IMG/VR virus record: IMGVR_UViG_3300050821_003181
Location: 1-53,180 of that record
DNA length: 53,180 bases
Source: a virus
Direction: 5' to 3' (one strand)
Shown: positions 32,431 to 41,090 of the stretch, piece after piece
Layout: every line of letters starts with the position of its first letter
Numbering within the stretch: position 1 is the first letter of the stretch
Program-made: the position numbers and the translations under genes
Notes under the pieces: model-generated
Told to the model about the DNA's origin: nothing
What the model saw: only the letters and a program-made list of their open reading frames with translations
Database searches by the model: none

Positions 32431-34260
32431 ATGGCACTCGACGCATCAGTGTTGCTGGGGCCGCTGCCGAGTTCTGACGCGCAGGCTCTGCTGTCCCGCG
32501 ATCCAACGGAGTTCAACAAGGCTCAGGACTCGAAGGCGCGTATCGCTGGTGCAACCAACGGAACTCCAGCTCCTACGCCCCCGCCTACACCCCCGCCTTC
32601 CACCAACGACAACACTGCCCGAGACCGCGCCAAACTCGACGCGCTGGAAATCACCGCCCGCCCGCCTGTGCTAACCAAACCCCCGCCGCAGGACGTGGCC
32701 ACCGACCCACTCCAGGCGTTCGGGCAGCCGGCGATGTGGCTCGCTGTATTCGGCTCGCTGCTGACGCGACAACCTATGGCCACCGCTATCATCGCGGCCG
32801 GCAAGGTGATGGAGGCGACGCACAACCTCGATACCGCACAGGCGAAGCAGGCGTACGATAGCTGGAAGGTGGAAAGCGACAACGCGCTGAAGCTCGCGAA
32901 GTTCGAGCAGGATGCCTACAAGGCCGCGATCGATCTGTACGGCAAGGATGCGCAGGCTGGTCTAGCGCAGATGCGAACGCTGAACCTCGCGTACCAGAAC
33001 CAGAACATGCAGCACATTCTGGACGTTGAGGGGCCGGACGGTCTGGAGCGGTTTCTAAAGCAGCGTGGTCAGACGATCACCACGGCAGCGGAGCAGCAGT
33101 CGCTTCTCGACAAGCATTTGCAGGAGGCAAAAGACGACGCTGACATACGGACTCAAATCCGAACCGAACACCCGGACTGGAGTGCTGGTCAGATTGCACA
33201 GGAAGCGGCGAACCGGAAGCGTGGTGCCGGCGAGGGTTCAACACGACCGGAGACCGGTGCAGCCGCGACACAGGCTGATGTGGCAAAGGTGGCGAAGGCG
33301 GAAATCGACAGTCAGAACGCAACCCGCCGACTGGACGGGCAACCGCTGCTGACCGACGCCGAGGAAGCACACATTCGGCTCGATACCCAGAGACAGACTG
33401 CCTCCGACTTCGCCGAGGCCAAGCGAAAGAAGGCAGACCAGACGGCGATGCTGACGCCCGATGCGGTGGACCTCGATGCCAAGCAATACCTGCGGACGGG
33501 CAGCATGCCGGCCATGGGCCTCGGTAATGCAGCCGCGCGCATTCAAATCCAGAACCGCGCGGCAGAGATCGCCAAGGCTGACGGCAACACCATAGACGAT
33601 TACATCAGCGGTCGCGCCACGCTGAAGGCCGACAGCGCATCGCTATCCCAGATCACCAAGATCGCCGACGCGGTAAACGGGTTCGAGCAGACGGCATTGC
33701 GCAACATGCAGATCGCCAAGGAACTCATGGACAAGGGGGCGGGAACGTCCGCTGGGCCGGTGGTGAATCGCTGGATCCAGGCTGGCCGTGTGGGGACTGG
33801 CGATGCCGATGTGGCCGCGTTCAACACCGCGATGGGAACAGTGGCCGGCGAATACGGCAAGATCATCAGCGGCGGCTCGGCCTCGATCGCCGCGACACCG
33901 GAAGGCGCGCGGCAGGAAGCGGCGGACTGGCTGAACAAGATACAGTCGCCAGAGGCTATTGACGCACAGTTCGACGTGGCACGCCGCGATATGGCGAACC
34001 GGAAGAACTCGCTCAATGACCAGCGTGCGCTGATACAGCAGCGGTTGCGTGATCCGAGCGCGGGCGGACAGGGAACACCGCCGGCGCCCGCAACAGGCAC
34101 CCCGGCTACCGCTACTCCAGCAACTGCGACGCCCGCCACAGCGACGCCGCAGCAGCACATCAGCGAAGTATCATCGGAGGCACACTACAACGACCTTGCC
34201 TCCGGTTCCTGGTATCGCAAGCCTGACGATCCTCCGGGATCTCATAGGGTCAAGCCGTAA
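32431..34260 (+). CDS. Internal virion / ejection protein
   Basis: A 609-residue product, ATG 32431. Pro-rich N-terminus, one hydrophobic helix (PAMWLAVFGSLLTRQPMATA), then a very long helical region rich in Ala/Gln/Lys. Near the end TPATATPATATPATATP is a short tandem repeat (34090-34155), followed by a YNDLASGSWYRKPDD segment. Such long helical proteins are ejected with DNA in podoviruses. Its stop and the next start are adjacent (TAATGG). Confidence 0.6.
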   Translation: MALDASVLLGPLPSSDAQALLSRDPTEFNKAQDSKARIAGATNGTPAPTPPPTPPPSTNDNTARDRAKLDALEITARPPVLTKPPPQDVATDPLQAFGQPAMWLAVFGSLLTRQPMATAIIAAGKVMEATHNLDTAQAKQAYDSWKVESDNALKLAKFEQDAYKAAIDLYGKDAQAGLAQMRTLNLAYQNQNMQHILDVEGPDGLERFLKQRGQTITTAAEQQSLLDKHLQEAKDDADIRTQIRTEHPDWSAGQIAQEAANRKRGAGEGSTRPETGAAATQADVAKVAKAEIDSQNATRRLDGQPLLTDAEEAHIRLDTQRQTASDFAEAKRKKADQTAMLTPDAVDLDAKQYLRTGSMPAMGLGNAAARIQIQNRAAEIAKADGNTIDDYISGRATLKADSASLSQITKIADAVNGFEQTALRNMQIAKELMDKGAGTSAGPVVNRWIQAGRVGTGDADVAAFNTAMGTVAGEYGKIISGGSASIAATPEGARQEAADWLNKIQSPEAIDAQFDVARRDMANRKNSLNDQRALIQQRLRDPSAGGQGTPPAPATGTPATATPATATPATATPQQHISEVSSEAHYNDLASGSWYRKPDDPPGSHRVKP

Positions 34261-36560
34261 TGGCGTGGGGGAATGATCCTCTGGTTGCAACACCAGCACC
34301 AGCACAAACACCGGCTCCTTCCGGTTGGGGAAACGATGCTCTCGTGCCAACGCCTGGACAGGCTTCCCCACCAGTGCAGCCAATGTCGGGCTTGCAGCGG
34401 TTCGGCACTGGGCTGGCCGATCCGTTGCTCGGCACAGCACAGGTCGTCTCCCATGTGTTGCCCGACCCGCCCGAGGGAACCCCGTCATTCGATGCGGTGA
34501 TGAAGCAGCGAGAGGCCGACATCCGGGCCGGCAGCAAGCCTGCCGATGTGGTGTCAACAACGCTGGACCCCCAGGGCCGCGCCAGTCACACCACCACTAA
34601 GCAGACCATGCCTGATCCCATGCGGACCTTGGGCAACATCGTCAGCCCGATGAACCTCATGGCACCGGCTAAGACGCTCGGGGAGGCGACTCTGGCGCGG
34701 CGCGTCGGGTCCGCAGCAGTCCAGGGCGGACTGATCGGCGGAATGCAGCCGGTGACCGACGACCACTTCTACCGCGAAAAGACGCTCCAGGTCGGGGGCG
34801 GCGCGCTGGTCGGCGGTTTACTGCCAGGCGTGGAGTCCGGCACCAAAGCCATCGGGGCATGGCTCACCGGCCTCAAGGGAGAGGAAGCGATCAAGGACAA
34901 GGCCACCCAGGCTATTCTTTCACGGATCGAAAAGGATCGTTCCGGGGGAGGACCGACAACCCAGGACATGCTGGACCTGATCAACACCACGCCCGGAAAA
35001 CCGCTCACCATCGCTGACGTGGGTGGCGAGAACCTGAAGGCGCTGATGGGCCGCATAGCCCGCAGCCCCGGCGAGGCTCGTCAGATCATCACCGAGTTCC
35101 TGAACGATCGCGACCTGAACGCTGGTCTGCGGCTGGACAAGGACGTTGCAGGCACGTTCGGCGGGCAGTCGGCTTTCGAGACGTTCGACGCGATGAAACA
35201 GGGACGGTCTATCGCCGCTAAGCCATTGTTCGAGAAAGCCTATGAAGGCGGCAGCATGGCGCCACTGAAGGATCAGTTCGAGACCGCGTATTCCGATGCT
35301 GGCCGCGTGCTGGCAGACGCCAACAAGGCGGTCTCCGATGCCCAAAACCGCATCACTCAAGCCGCGGCACGCCAGTCCCAGGCCGGCAACGACGTGTATG
35401 CGACCTCCGGTGCCAATCAGGACATGCGCGCCGCGCAGTTTGAGCTGCAAGAGGCGCAAAAAGGTGTCGATCGCGCCGTTCAGGTCCGGCAGGATATCGC
35501 CAGTCGGGTGCAAGAGGCGCGGGATGACATAGCCTCTGGCAAGAAGGGAGCGGTCTGGAGTCCGCGCATACAGCAGTTCCTCGACAATCCCCGCATTCAG
35601 AGCGGGATCAAGCGCGGACTGGTGATCGAGCGGGATACGGCGCTGGCGGAAGGCCGCGCCATGAACCCCAGCGATTACGCCATTGTCGGCACCGATGAAC
35701 AGGGCGAACCGATCATCGGCAAGGTGCCCACCATGCGGTTGCTAGCGGTGGCGAAGGAAGGTCTGGACCGCATCCTGCAATCTCCATCCATGAGGAATGA
35801 GTTGACTCAGGAACTCAACAAGGAGGGTGTTGCGGTCGATCAGGTACGGCGCGAGTTCCTGAAGGAACTGGACGGCATCAACCCGGACTACAAGGCCGCA
35901 CGGGCGCAGTGGGGTGGTGACACGCAGAGCATGGTCGCGCTGAAAGCGGGACAGGACTTCCTCAAAGCGCACCCGGACCAGATCAAGAGCACGGTTCAAG
36001 ATATGTCGCCCAGCGACAAGGAGTTCTACAAGCTCGGTGCGGCAAGCAGTTTGCGGAAGATCATCGCGCAGACCGGGGCGCAGGGTGATGAGGCGCGGCG
36101 GATCGTTGGCAACGCATACACCCGTGCGCAGCTTCGTCCGCTGTTCGATGACAACGCCTCGTATGAAAAGTTCATCGACTCGGTGAAGGCCGAGACGACC
36201 ATGTTCCAGACCCGTTTCGCCACGTTGGGTGGTTCACAGTCCGCAGCACGATTGGCGGAGGACCAGTCGGCGCCGGACTACATGGGTATGGCTCACGGGT
36301 TACAGGGGACTGTGAGTGCTGCGCACGGCAACTACCCAGGAGCGGTCTACCATGCGACGCGGTTCCTGGAGAAGTTCTTGCCCAAGGGCAACCCGAACGT
36401 GAACAAGGAGATCGCGCGGTTCCTGACGCTGCCGGGAGGTGAGGCGGTAAACAGGGTGAACGCTGCGACGGCAGGTATGCCAGTCCCTCCGCAGCCTATC
36501 GCCCCGGCATTAGTCCCGACTGCCGTCGATACCACGACGCCAGCACAGCGCGGTCAGTAG
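34260..36560 (+). CDS. Large internal virion / ejection protein
   Basis: A 766-residue product, ATG 34260. Begins with two copies of a WGND-A/P-LV motif, then hydrophobic and amphipathic helices (LARRVGSAAVQGGLIGGMQP, KTLQVGGGALVGGLLPGVES), a heptad coiled-coil middle and a helical end. No lysozyme or transglycosylase motif is seen. Third of the ejection block and the last plus-strand gene before the reverse cassette. Function inferred from position and composition. Confidence 0.6.
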   Translation: MAWGNDPLVATPAPAQTPAPSGWGNDALVPTPGQASPPVQPMSGLQRFGTGLADPLLGTAQVVSHVLPDPPEGTPSFDAVMKQREADIRAGSKPADVVSTTLDPQGRASHTTTKQTMPDPMRTLGNIVSPMNLMAPAKTLGEATLARRVGSAAVQGGLIGGMQPVTDDHFYREKTLQVGGGALVGGLLPGVESGTKAIGAWLTGLKGEEAIKDKATQAILSRIEKDRSGGGPTTQDMLDLINTTPGKPLTIADVGGENLKALMGRIARSPGEARQIITEFLNDRDLNAGLRLDKDVAGTFGGQSAFETFDAMKQGRSIAAKPLFEKAYEGGSMAPLKDQFETAYSDAGRVLADANKAVSDAQNRITQAAARQSQAGNDVYATSGANQDMRAAQFELQEAQKGVDRAVQVRQDIASRVQEARDDIASGKKGAVWSPRIQQFLDNPRIQSGIKRGLVIERDTALAEGRAMNPSDYAIVGTDEQGEPIIGKVPTMRLLAVAKEGLDRILQSPSMRNELTQELNKEGVAVDQVRREFLKELDGINPDYKAARAQWGGDTQSMVALKAGQDFLKAHPDQIKSTVQDMSPSDKEFYKLGAASSLRKIIAQTGAQGDEARRIVGNAYTRAQLRPLFDDNASYEKFIDSVKAETTMFQTRFATLGGSQSAARLAEDQSAPDYMGMAHGLQGTVSAAHGNYPGAVYHATRFLEKFLPKGNPNVNKEIARFLTLPGGEAVNRVNAATAGMPVPPQPIAPALVPTAVDTTTPAQRGQ

Positions 36561-36563
36561 CTA

Positions 36564-36707
36564 CTAACCGTGCTTTCGCCTTGGATTGCGGGAGTAGTAG
36601 CGTTCCAGCCGCCATTGATCGAAAGCCTCGACGCTCTTGATCCACAGCGCGCACAGGGCAACCAAGCCGAGCACCCCAAGCATGACCCCGCCCGCGATCT
36701 CCAGCAT
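36564..36707 (-). CDS. Small membrane protein
   Basis: A 47-residue product (start 36707). One hydrophobic helix (GGVMLGVLGLVALCALWI) and a basic C-terminal part (WRLERYYSRNPRRKHG). Coupled to the next upstream minus gene (stop/start overlap at 36707). It is the last of three reverse genes; function unknown. Confidence 0.5.
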   Translation of the reverse strand: MLEIAGGVMLGVLGLVALCALWIKSVEAFDQWRLERYYSRNPRRKHG

Positions 36708-36937
36708 CACAAGTGCCGGTAAGAGCACAGCCATCCGAACAGTCCGCGGTTAGGTCGCATTACCTCCGCTGCCTTGACCTGCGCCAGCGTGTGCATGGTC
36801 CCAGCCTCGATACACCGCTGGATCGTCTCGGCAAATGCGGCAGCATATTCGGCTTGCGTTGCCTTGCGGCCTTCGGCCTTGGCTTTGTCCTCGACGCCCC
36901 ATTGGGCAAATAGCATCGCATTCTGGATGCCGAACAT
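36707..36937 (-). CDS. Small protein of the reverse cassette
   Basis: A 76-residue product, start 36937. Helical and charged (FGIQNAMLFAQWGVEDKAKA, TQAEYAAAFAETIQRCIEAG), ending in GLFGWLCSYRHL. No leader peptide is seen. It is coupled on both sides to membrane-type genes, suggesting a common membrane-linked role such as host protection. Family unknown. Confidence 0.5.
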   Translation of the reverse strand: MFGIQNAMLFAQWGVEDKAKAEGRKATQAEYAAAFAETIQRCIEAGTMHTLAQVKAAEVMRPNRGLFGWLCSYRHL

Positions 36938-36939
36938 GA

Positions 36940-37164
36940 TTATCTCGTCGCCTGCTGCGTTCGCGCCATGCACTCGTCCACGCGGCTCTGCCACGCGACG
37001 TGCTCCGGTTGCGCCGCGGTGATTGCAGCACCGAGGGCGCCCAGGATGTTGCCGCCCTTGTACGGCTCCGGCCCGGCCTCCTTCTGGCAGGCGTAGTTGC
37101 GCTCCATCCGGGCGCAGCCGGCGGTGCAAAGGATCAGCGACAGGACTATCATACGGGTTGTCAT
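36940..37164 (-). CDS. Lipoprotein of the reverse cassette
   Basis: A 74-residue product with start 37164; AAGGA lies upstream. The N-terminus RMIVLSLILCTAGC is a bacterial lipoprotein signal with a lipobox Cys. The mature part carries C-Q-K-E and a second Cys near the end. First gene of the reverse operon. The cassette position between ejection and tail spike genes matches immI of P22, which holds host-protection and antirepressor genes; a superinfection-exclusion role is only a suggestion. Confidence 0.6.
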   Translation of the reverse strand: MTTRMIVLSLILCTAGCARMERNYACQKEAGPEPYKGGNILGALGAAITAAQPEHVAWQSRVDECMARTQQATR

Positions 37165-37192
37165 GGTGAGGTTCCTTCTCATCGTGGGTCTG

Positions 37193-37224
37193 ACGGCGCT
37201 GGACCTTCGGGGGTCTGGCGCCGT
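37193..37224 (+). promoter_or_regulatory. 13-bp hairpin in the divergent gap
   Basis: ACGGCGCTGGACC (37193-37205), loop TTCGGG, GGTCTGGCGCCGT (37212-37224): a 13-pair stem with two adjacent G-U pairs on the plus strand. It sits between the reverse cassette and the next plus gene. No U run follows, so a leader hairpin or processing site is more likely than a terminator. Confidence 0.4.
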
Positions 37225-37273
37225 TCTGCATTGTGGTAGGTTCGGTGAAGAATAGCAACCATCGGAGATCGCC

Positions 37274-37651
37274 ATGGCGAAGCAGCCAGAAAAGAACCCC
37301 CTGGTCACCGTGCTGGACGAGATGTTCTTGCAGTTGAAAGGCTTAACCGAAAGTCCTACGATACAGGACGAACTCGGTAATCCTGCTGGCTGGCCGAACG
37401 AAGGCACGGCACGGAACGAACCGGACAGTATCAGTTTTGGCGACCGGTTGAGGCTGTTCGAGGCTGGCCTGAAGTGGTGTTCCGTACGGGACAAGGTGGC
37501 CGAGGAACAGGAAGGCGATGCCTTTGCCGCAGCCAGAGAACGCCTCGTCCGTCGAACGGGAAGCCATCCTTCCCGTCCCGCCAAGGCCGCGCCTGGTGCC
37601 GCCAACGGCGCAGCCGGAGCAACCCCAGCCCCAGACCACACGACCGACTGA
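37274..37651 (+). CDS. Small protein upstream of tail spikes
   Basis: A 125-residue product, ATG 37274. Helical and acidic at first (VTVLDEMFLQLKGLTESPTI), then FGDRLRLFEAGLKWCSVRDK and a Pro/Ala-rich end. The last 134 bases overlap the next gene in another frame. Similar-looking small proteins occur in podovirus tail regions, but I cannot name it. Confidence 0.5.
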   Translation: MAKQPEKNPLVTVLDEMFLQLKGLTESPTIQDELGNPAGWPNEGTARNEPDSISFGDRLRLFEAGLKWCSVRDKVAEEQEGDAFAAARERLVRRTGSHPSRPAKAAPGAANGAAGATPAPDHTTD

Positions 37652-37889
37652 GCCGCCCCCAGCGCCCCGCCAGAGCCTCGCGGACACCGCCTTCATCGGT
37701 GCCTTGGCCGCGATCGGGATCGTCCTCGCCTCCCGCCTGCTCCTGCTCCTGGCCACGATCGGCGCCTTCGTCCTGGCCGTCAGGGCGGCCGACACCCCCG
37801 GCCTGCTGGTGCTGATCGCCTATAGCCTGCTGACCGTGGCGCCCCTGACAGCCCTCGATATCATCGCGCACCGCCGCGGCGGCACCTGA
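37518..37889 (+). CDS. Membrane protein overlapping the previous gene
   Basis: A 123-residue product; ATG 37518 follows a strong AGGAAGG site. Pro-rich N-terminal half, then hydrophobic segments (FIGALAAIGIVLASRLLLLL, ATIGAFVLAV and LLVLIAYSLLTVAPLTAL), two or three transmembrane helices. About 134 bases are shared with the preceding gene in a different frame. Its stop overlaps the first spike gene's ATG. A role in tail spike or lysis control cannot be told. Confidence 0.5.
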   Translation: MPLPQPENASSVEREAILPVPPRPRLVPPTAQPEQPQPQTTRPTEPPPAPRQSLADTAFIGALAAIGIVLASRLLLLLATIGAFVLAVRAADTPGLLVLIAYSLLTVAPLTALDIIAHRRGGT

Positions 37890-39808
37890 TGGGCGTCCCG
37901 GCCCTATCAGCGTATCAGCAGGGCCAAGGCGTCATCCCGGCGGATGGCCTCAATTCCTTCGTCCAAGGCGGGGCATTGCTCGCCGACCTGCGCGCCTTCC
38001 CCGGCCTCGCCAACATGACCGTGTGGGTCCTCGGCAACACCGTGGCCAACGACGGGGGCGCCGGCATGTTCTACTGGGATGCCAACTCCACGCGATCCGA
38101 CGACGGCACGACCACGATCGCCCCCATGGGTGTAGCGGTCGGCCGGTGGCGTCGCCAGATCGGCGGAAACGTCGGGATCGTCGTGCAACCCAGCGGTGGC
38201 GATGACACCGCAAACCTGCAAACCGCCGTCAACGATCTCGCTGCGGCAGGCGGCGGTATCCTGCGATTGCAGGACGGCGCTGACTACAGCATCAGCAACG
38301 CCGTCAACATCGTTGCCAGCAACATCAAAATCGTGGGTAACGGTGTCACGGTCACCATGACCGGAACCAACACTTATTCAGGGTTCAACTTCAACGGACA
38401 GAACGGCACGACAACACTCACGCTCTCCTCCAACGTCGGCCAAAACAAGGCTTTTGCCTTTGTCGGCGCTCTGACCGCCGGATGTGTGGCCGGAAACTGG
38501 CTAACCATGATGAAGACCGCTCCTGACAACGGTGGTGCCCCAGGAAGCTACTTCTTCATGGCACGTATCGGTTCGATCCTTGGCACGGGAGGGGCGTTTA
38601 CCCTCGGCCTTGAAGCGCAGACCCCCATCGCGTTCAACACGACCGACCCAGGACTCGCACTCACTGCCGGTCCAATGATCAGCAATGTCGGCATCGACGG
38701 TGACATTCATCTTGTCTGCACCGGCTCCGGGCAGATCAGCGGTGTGAGTGTCACGTCCGTGGTCAACAGCCGGTTCCGGGGCATCACCGGAGACGATTTC
38801 ACCAACGGCAGCGTGATCGGCACGTTCGTCGGTTTTGGCAACTGCCTCGAAGACATCCTGTGCCGCAACAGTGGAACCGGGTTTGCCGATATCGAGTCCT
38901 TCAATCAGACGGCGATGATCTATTCCAACTTGCAGTCGCAGTTTGCCGGCGGGTTCGGCCCCACCTTCACGGGACACAGCTATACGGTTGGCAACAATAT
39001 GACCAGCCAGGGCGCGCGGGGCAGAGGATGTAAGTTTCAGGCAAACCTCTTTTGTCACTACACCAACACACAGAGCCATAATTGCCCGTTCACTGGTATC
39101 GCAGTATCGGTCGGGTCATGTTACAACACATGGCACGGAGCATCGTCCCACGGGCACGGCGAGGTGGGTTGGTGGTTCTCAGACCAATTCAACTCGCACA
39201 ATAAGGTCTATGGACTGTCGGCATTCGGCACGTTCCCGCAGGATGTGGCTAACGGCCCCACGGACGCTGGCAACGAGTTCTACGGACTTGATTGCGGCGT
39301 GGTGAACAACGGCAACGTCACCACCGCATTCTACGGACTGAACGGAGCAGCCATATCGAGCGGAGCGCCCACTGTCGCGACACTGCTCGATGTTACCAGC
39401 AATGGACTGGCTCTAATTCCTCCATTGGGGAATGGTTCCATTGCCGAGCGATGGATAGGCGGCGACAGTGCCGGCGACATTGTAATCAACGCGCCACCAC
39501 CGTTCGGCATACAGTTGTCTGTTAATGGGGTGACGGCCCTCGCGGCTAATTCTGCCCAAGTGGTCCCAGGAACGAACAACGGATCAAACCTCGGAATCCC
39601 TAATTTCCGTTGGTTGACGATGTACGCGTCCACTATCAATCTTGGCACCGGCCAGGTCATAGGATTTATCGGTGCCTCCCCTGTCGCCGGAACATGGCCG
39701 ACCGGCACAGTGCTGTTCAACGTCACGCCGTCAGTCGGGCAGCCAAAAGGGTGGCAATGCACAACAGGCGGCACGCCCGGCACCTGGGTCAGCATGGGGA
39801 ACTTGTAG
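37889..39808 (+). CDS. Tail spike-like protein with N-terminal adaptor
   Basis: A 639-residue product. The first 120 residues hold a virion-binding adaptor with YQQGQGVIPADGLNSFVQGG, which recurs in the next gene. The middle is a beta-helix-like run with short, repeated turns (NIVASNIKIVGNGVTVTMTG, CNTW HGASSHGHG approximate), typical of spikes that grip or cut surface polysaccharide. The end (PKGWQCTTGGTPGTW) is a small tip fold. No catalytic pair is proven. Likely the main receptor-binding part. Confidence 0.75.
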   Translation: MGVPALSAYQQGQGVIPADGLNSFVQGGALLADLRAFPGLANMTVWVLGNTVANDGGAGMFYWDANSTRSDDGTTTIAPMGVAVGRWRRQIGGNVGIVVQPSGGDDTANLQTAVNDLAAAGGGILRLQDGADYSISNAVNIVASNIKIVGNGVTVTMTGTNTYSGFNFNGQNGTTTLTLSSNVGQNKAFAFVGALTAGCVAGNWLTMMKTAPDNGGAPGSYFFMARIGSILGTGGAFTLGLEAQTPIAFNTTDPGLALTAGPMISNVGIDGDIHLVCTGSGQISGVSVTSVVNSRFRGITGDDFTNGSVIGTFVGFGNCLEDILCRNSGTGFADIESFNQTAMIYSNLQSQFAGGFGPTFTGHSYTVGNNMTSQGARGRGCKFQANLFCHYTNTQSHNCPFTGIAVSVGSCYNTWHGASSHGHGEVGWWFSDQFNSHNKVYGLSAFGTFPQDVANGPTDAGNEFYGLDCGVVNNGNVTTAFYGLNGAAISSGAPTVATLLDVTSNGLALIPPLGNGSIAERWIGGDSAGDIVINAPPPFGIQLSVNGVTALAANSAQVVPGTNNGSNLGIPNFRWLTMYASTINLGTGQVIGFIGASPVAGTWPTGTVLFNVTPSVGQPKGWQCTTGGTPGTWVSMGNL

Positions 39809-40720
39809 ATGGTCCCCAACCCCACCGTATCGCAGCAAGGTCTCGGAGTCGTTCCAGCCGATCTGCTCAACACATTTGTGCAGGGGGGATTTCTTCTCGC
39901 AGACCTGAGAGGCTTTATCGGTCAATCTAATATGACCGCTATGATGCTGGGGTTCGCGGCGCCCAACGACGGCGGACAGGGGACTTTCTATTGGAACCCA
40001 GGTACAGGGTTCAACGATGACGGTGGTGTGACTTGCGTGGTTCCTCCGTCTGCCGGGGCCGGGGCCTGGATTCGCCAGCCGATCGTATTCCCGCCGACAC
40101 CGCCCGTGGTGTTTCCAAACGACATACACGCGAACAGCATCGAAGTACAGTCTCTCACCGCAAACGCCATCGATGCACAGTCGGTCGCGCTGAATCAGCT
40201 AGTGGTGGCAAGCACCGCGATCAACGCAGCCGACATCGGCGGGGTGTTTATTGGCGGCAACGCCATCGACGTTCAGAGCATCGCGATCAATTCTGAGGTC
40301 GTTAATTCCTCGACGATCAACTCTCTCAACGCATTCACGGCTGATATGGGCGGGGTGTTCTTCTCGGCCGGCACGGTTGTGGCGCCCAACGCAATGTCGG
40401 CGTCGGCATTCAACGTGGTCTCCGATTACCGGCTGAAGGTGGTGTTCGGTAGTTTTGAGAATACAGGCGATATCATCGACGCAGTGCCGATTTATCTCGG
40501 AGCGACAAAAGACGCTCCCCAGGTCAGGAAGCCAATGCTTCTGGCCCATGAACTACAGGAGGTTTGCCCATTCGCCGTCGCAGGGAAGAAGGATGCGATG
40601 GACTGGCTTGATCCGGATCAGATCATGCCGCAGCGGGTCGATTACAACTCTCTGGTGCCGCTGCTTTGGCAGGAGATCAAGTCGCTTCGCCGAAGGGTTG
40701 CCATGCTGGAGCGGGTGTGA
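39809..40720 (+). CDS. Tail fibre-like protein with S74 chaperone domain
   Basis: A 303-residue product directly following the spike. N-terminal SQQGLGVVPADLLNTFVQGG matches the adaptor of the previous gene. The middle has short Ala/Ile/Asn/Val repeats (ADIGGVFIGG, ADMGGVFFSA), a shaft. From Ser205-Asp206 the sequence SDYRLKVVFG, LAHELQEVCPF, RVDYNSLVPLL and a C-terminal Leu/Arg coiled coil is a Peptidase S74 intramolecular chaperone, which trims itself at the Ser. So the mature fibre ends there after trimer folding. Confidence 0.8.
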   Translation: MVPNPTVSQQGLGVVPADLLNTFVQGGFLLADLRGFIGQSNMTAMMLGFAAPNDGGQGTFYWNPGTGFNDDGGVTCVVPPSAGAGAWIRQPIVFPPTPPVVFPNDIHANSIEVQSLTANAIDAQSVALNQLVVASTAINAADIGGVFIGGNAIDVQSIAINSEVVNSSTINSLNAFTADMGGVFFSAGTVVAPNAMSASAFNVVSDYRLKVVFGSFENTGDIIDAVPIYLGATKDAPQVRKPMLLAHELQEVCPFAVAGKKDAMDWLDPDQIMPQRVDYNSLVPLLWQEIKSLRRRVAMLERV

Positions 40721-41085
40721 TGGCCGTGTTCGCCAACGTCGTGGGCGGCGTTGTCTCCAAGGTCGCCGTTGCCTTTGCCTCTCCGGGGGATGGATGGGAA
40801 CTGTGCGGGCCGGACAATCCCATACCCCAGGTTGGTTCGACGTATGCCAACGGTGTCTATATCCCACCGAAGCCGAAGCAGATTAGCGCCACGCAGTTCC
40901 TGACGCGGTTCCCACCGGGCGCAATAGCAGCCATGACTGCTTCGCCCCAAAACCAGGCGTTGCTCATCATGTGTGCAGCGTCCGGCTCCGTCGATCTGAC
41001 GGACCCCACTGTGCAGGGCGGCATCAACGGATTGGTTCCCATCGTCATCACGCAACCGCAAGCCGACGCAATTTTGGACCACTGA
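40720..41085 (+). CDS. Tail fibre accessory protein
   Basis: A 121-residue product, ATG 40720 overlapping the previous stop. N-terminal beta segment, then ISATQFLTRFPPGAIAAMTA and SVDLTDPTVQGGINGLVPIV, a helical layout of proteins often found downstream of tail fibres. May help assemble or cap the fibre. Family not certain. Confidence 0.5.
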   Translation: MAVFANVVGGVVSKVAVAFASPGDGWELCGPDNPIPQVGSTYANGVYIPPKPKQISATQFLTRFPPGAIAAMTASPQNQALLIMCAASGSVDLTDPTVQGGINGLVPIVITQPQADAILDH

Positions 41086-41090
41086 CAGCC

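Noticed and set aside
40608-40625. CTTGATCCGGATCAG as a third palindromic repeat
   Set aside because: Shares a few bases with the repeat but lacks the CCCCCGGA/TCCGGGGG arms; it is a codon-level coincidence in the S74 gene.
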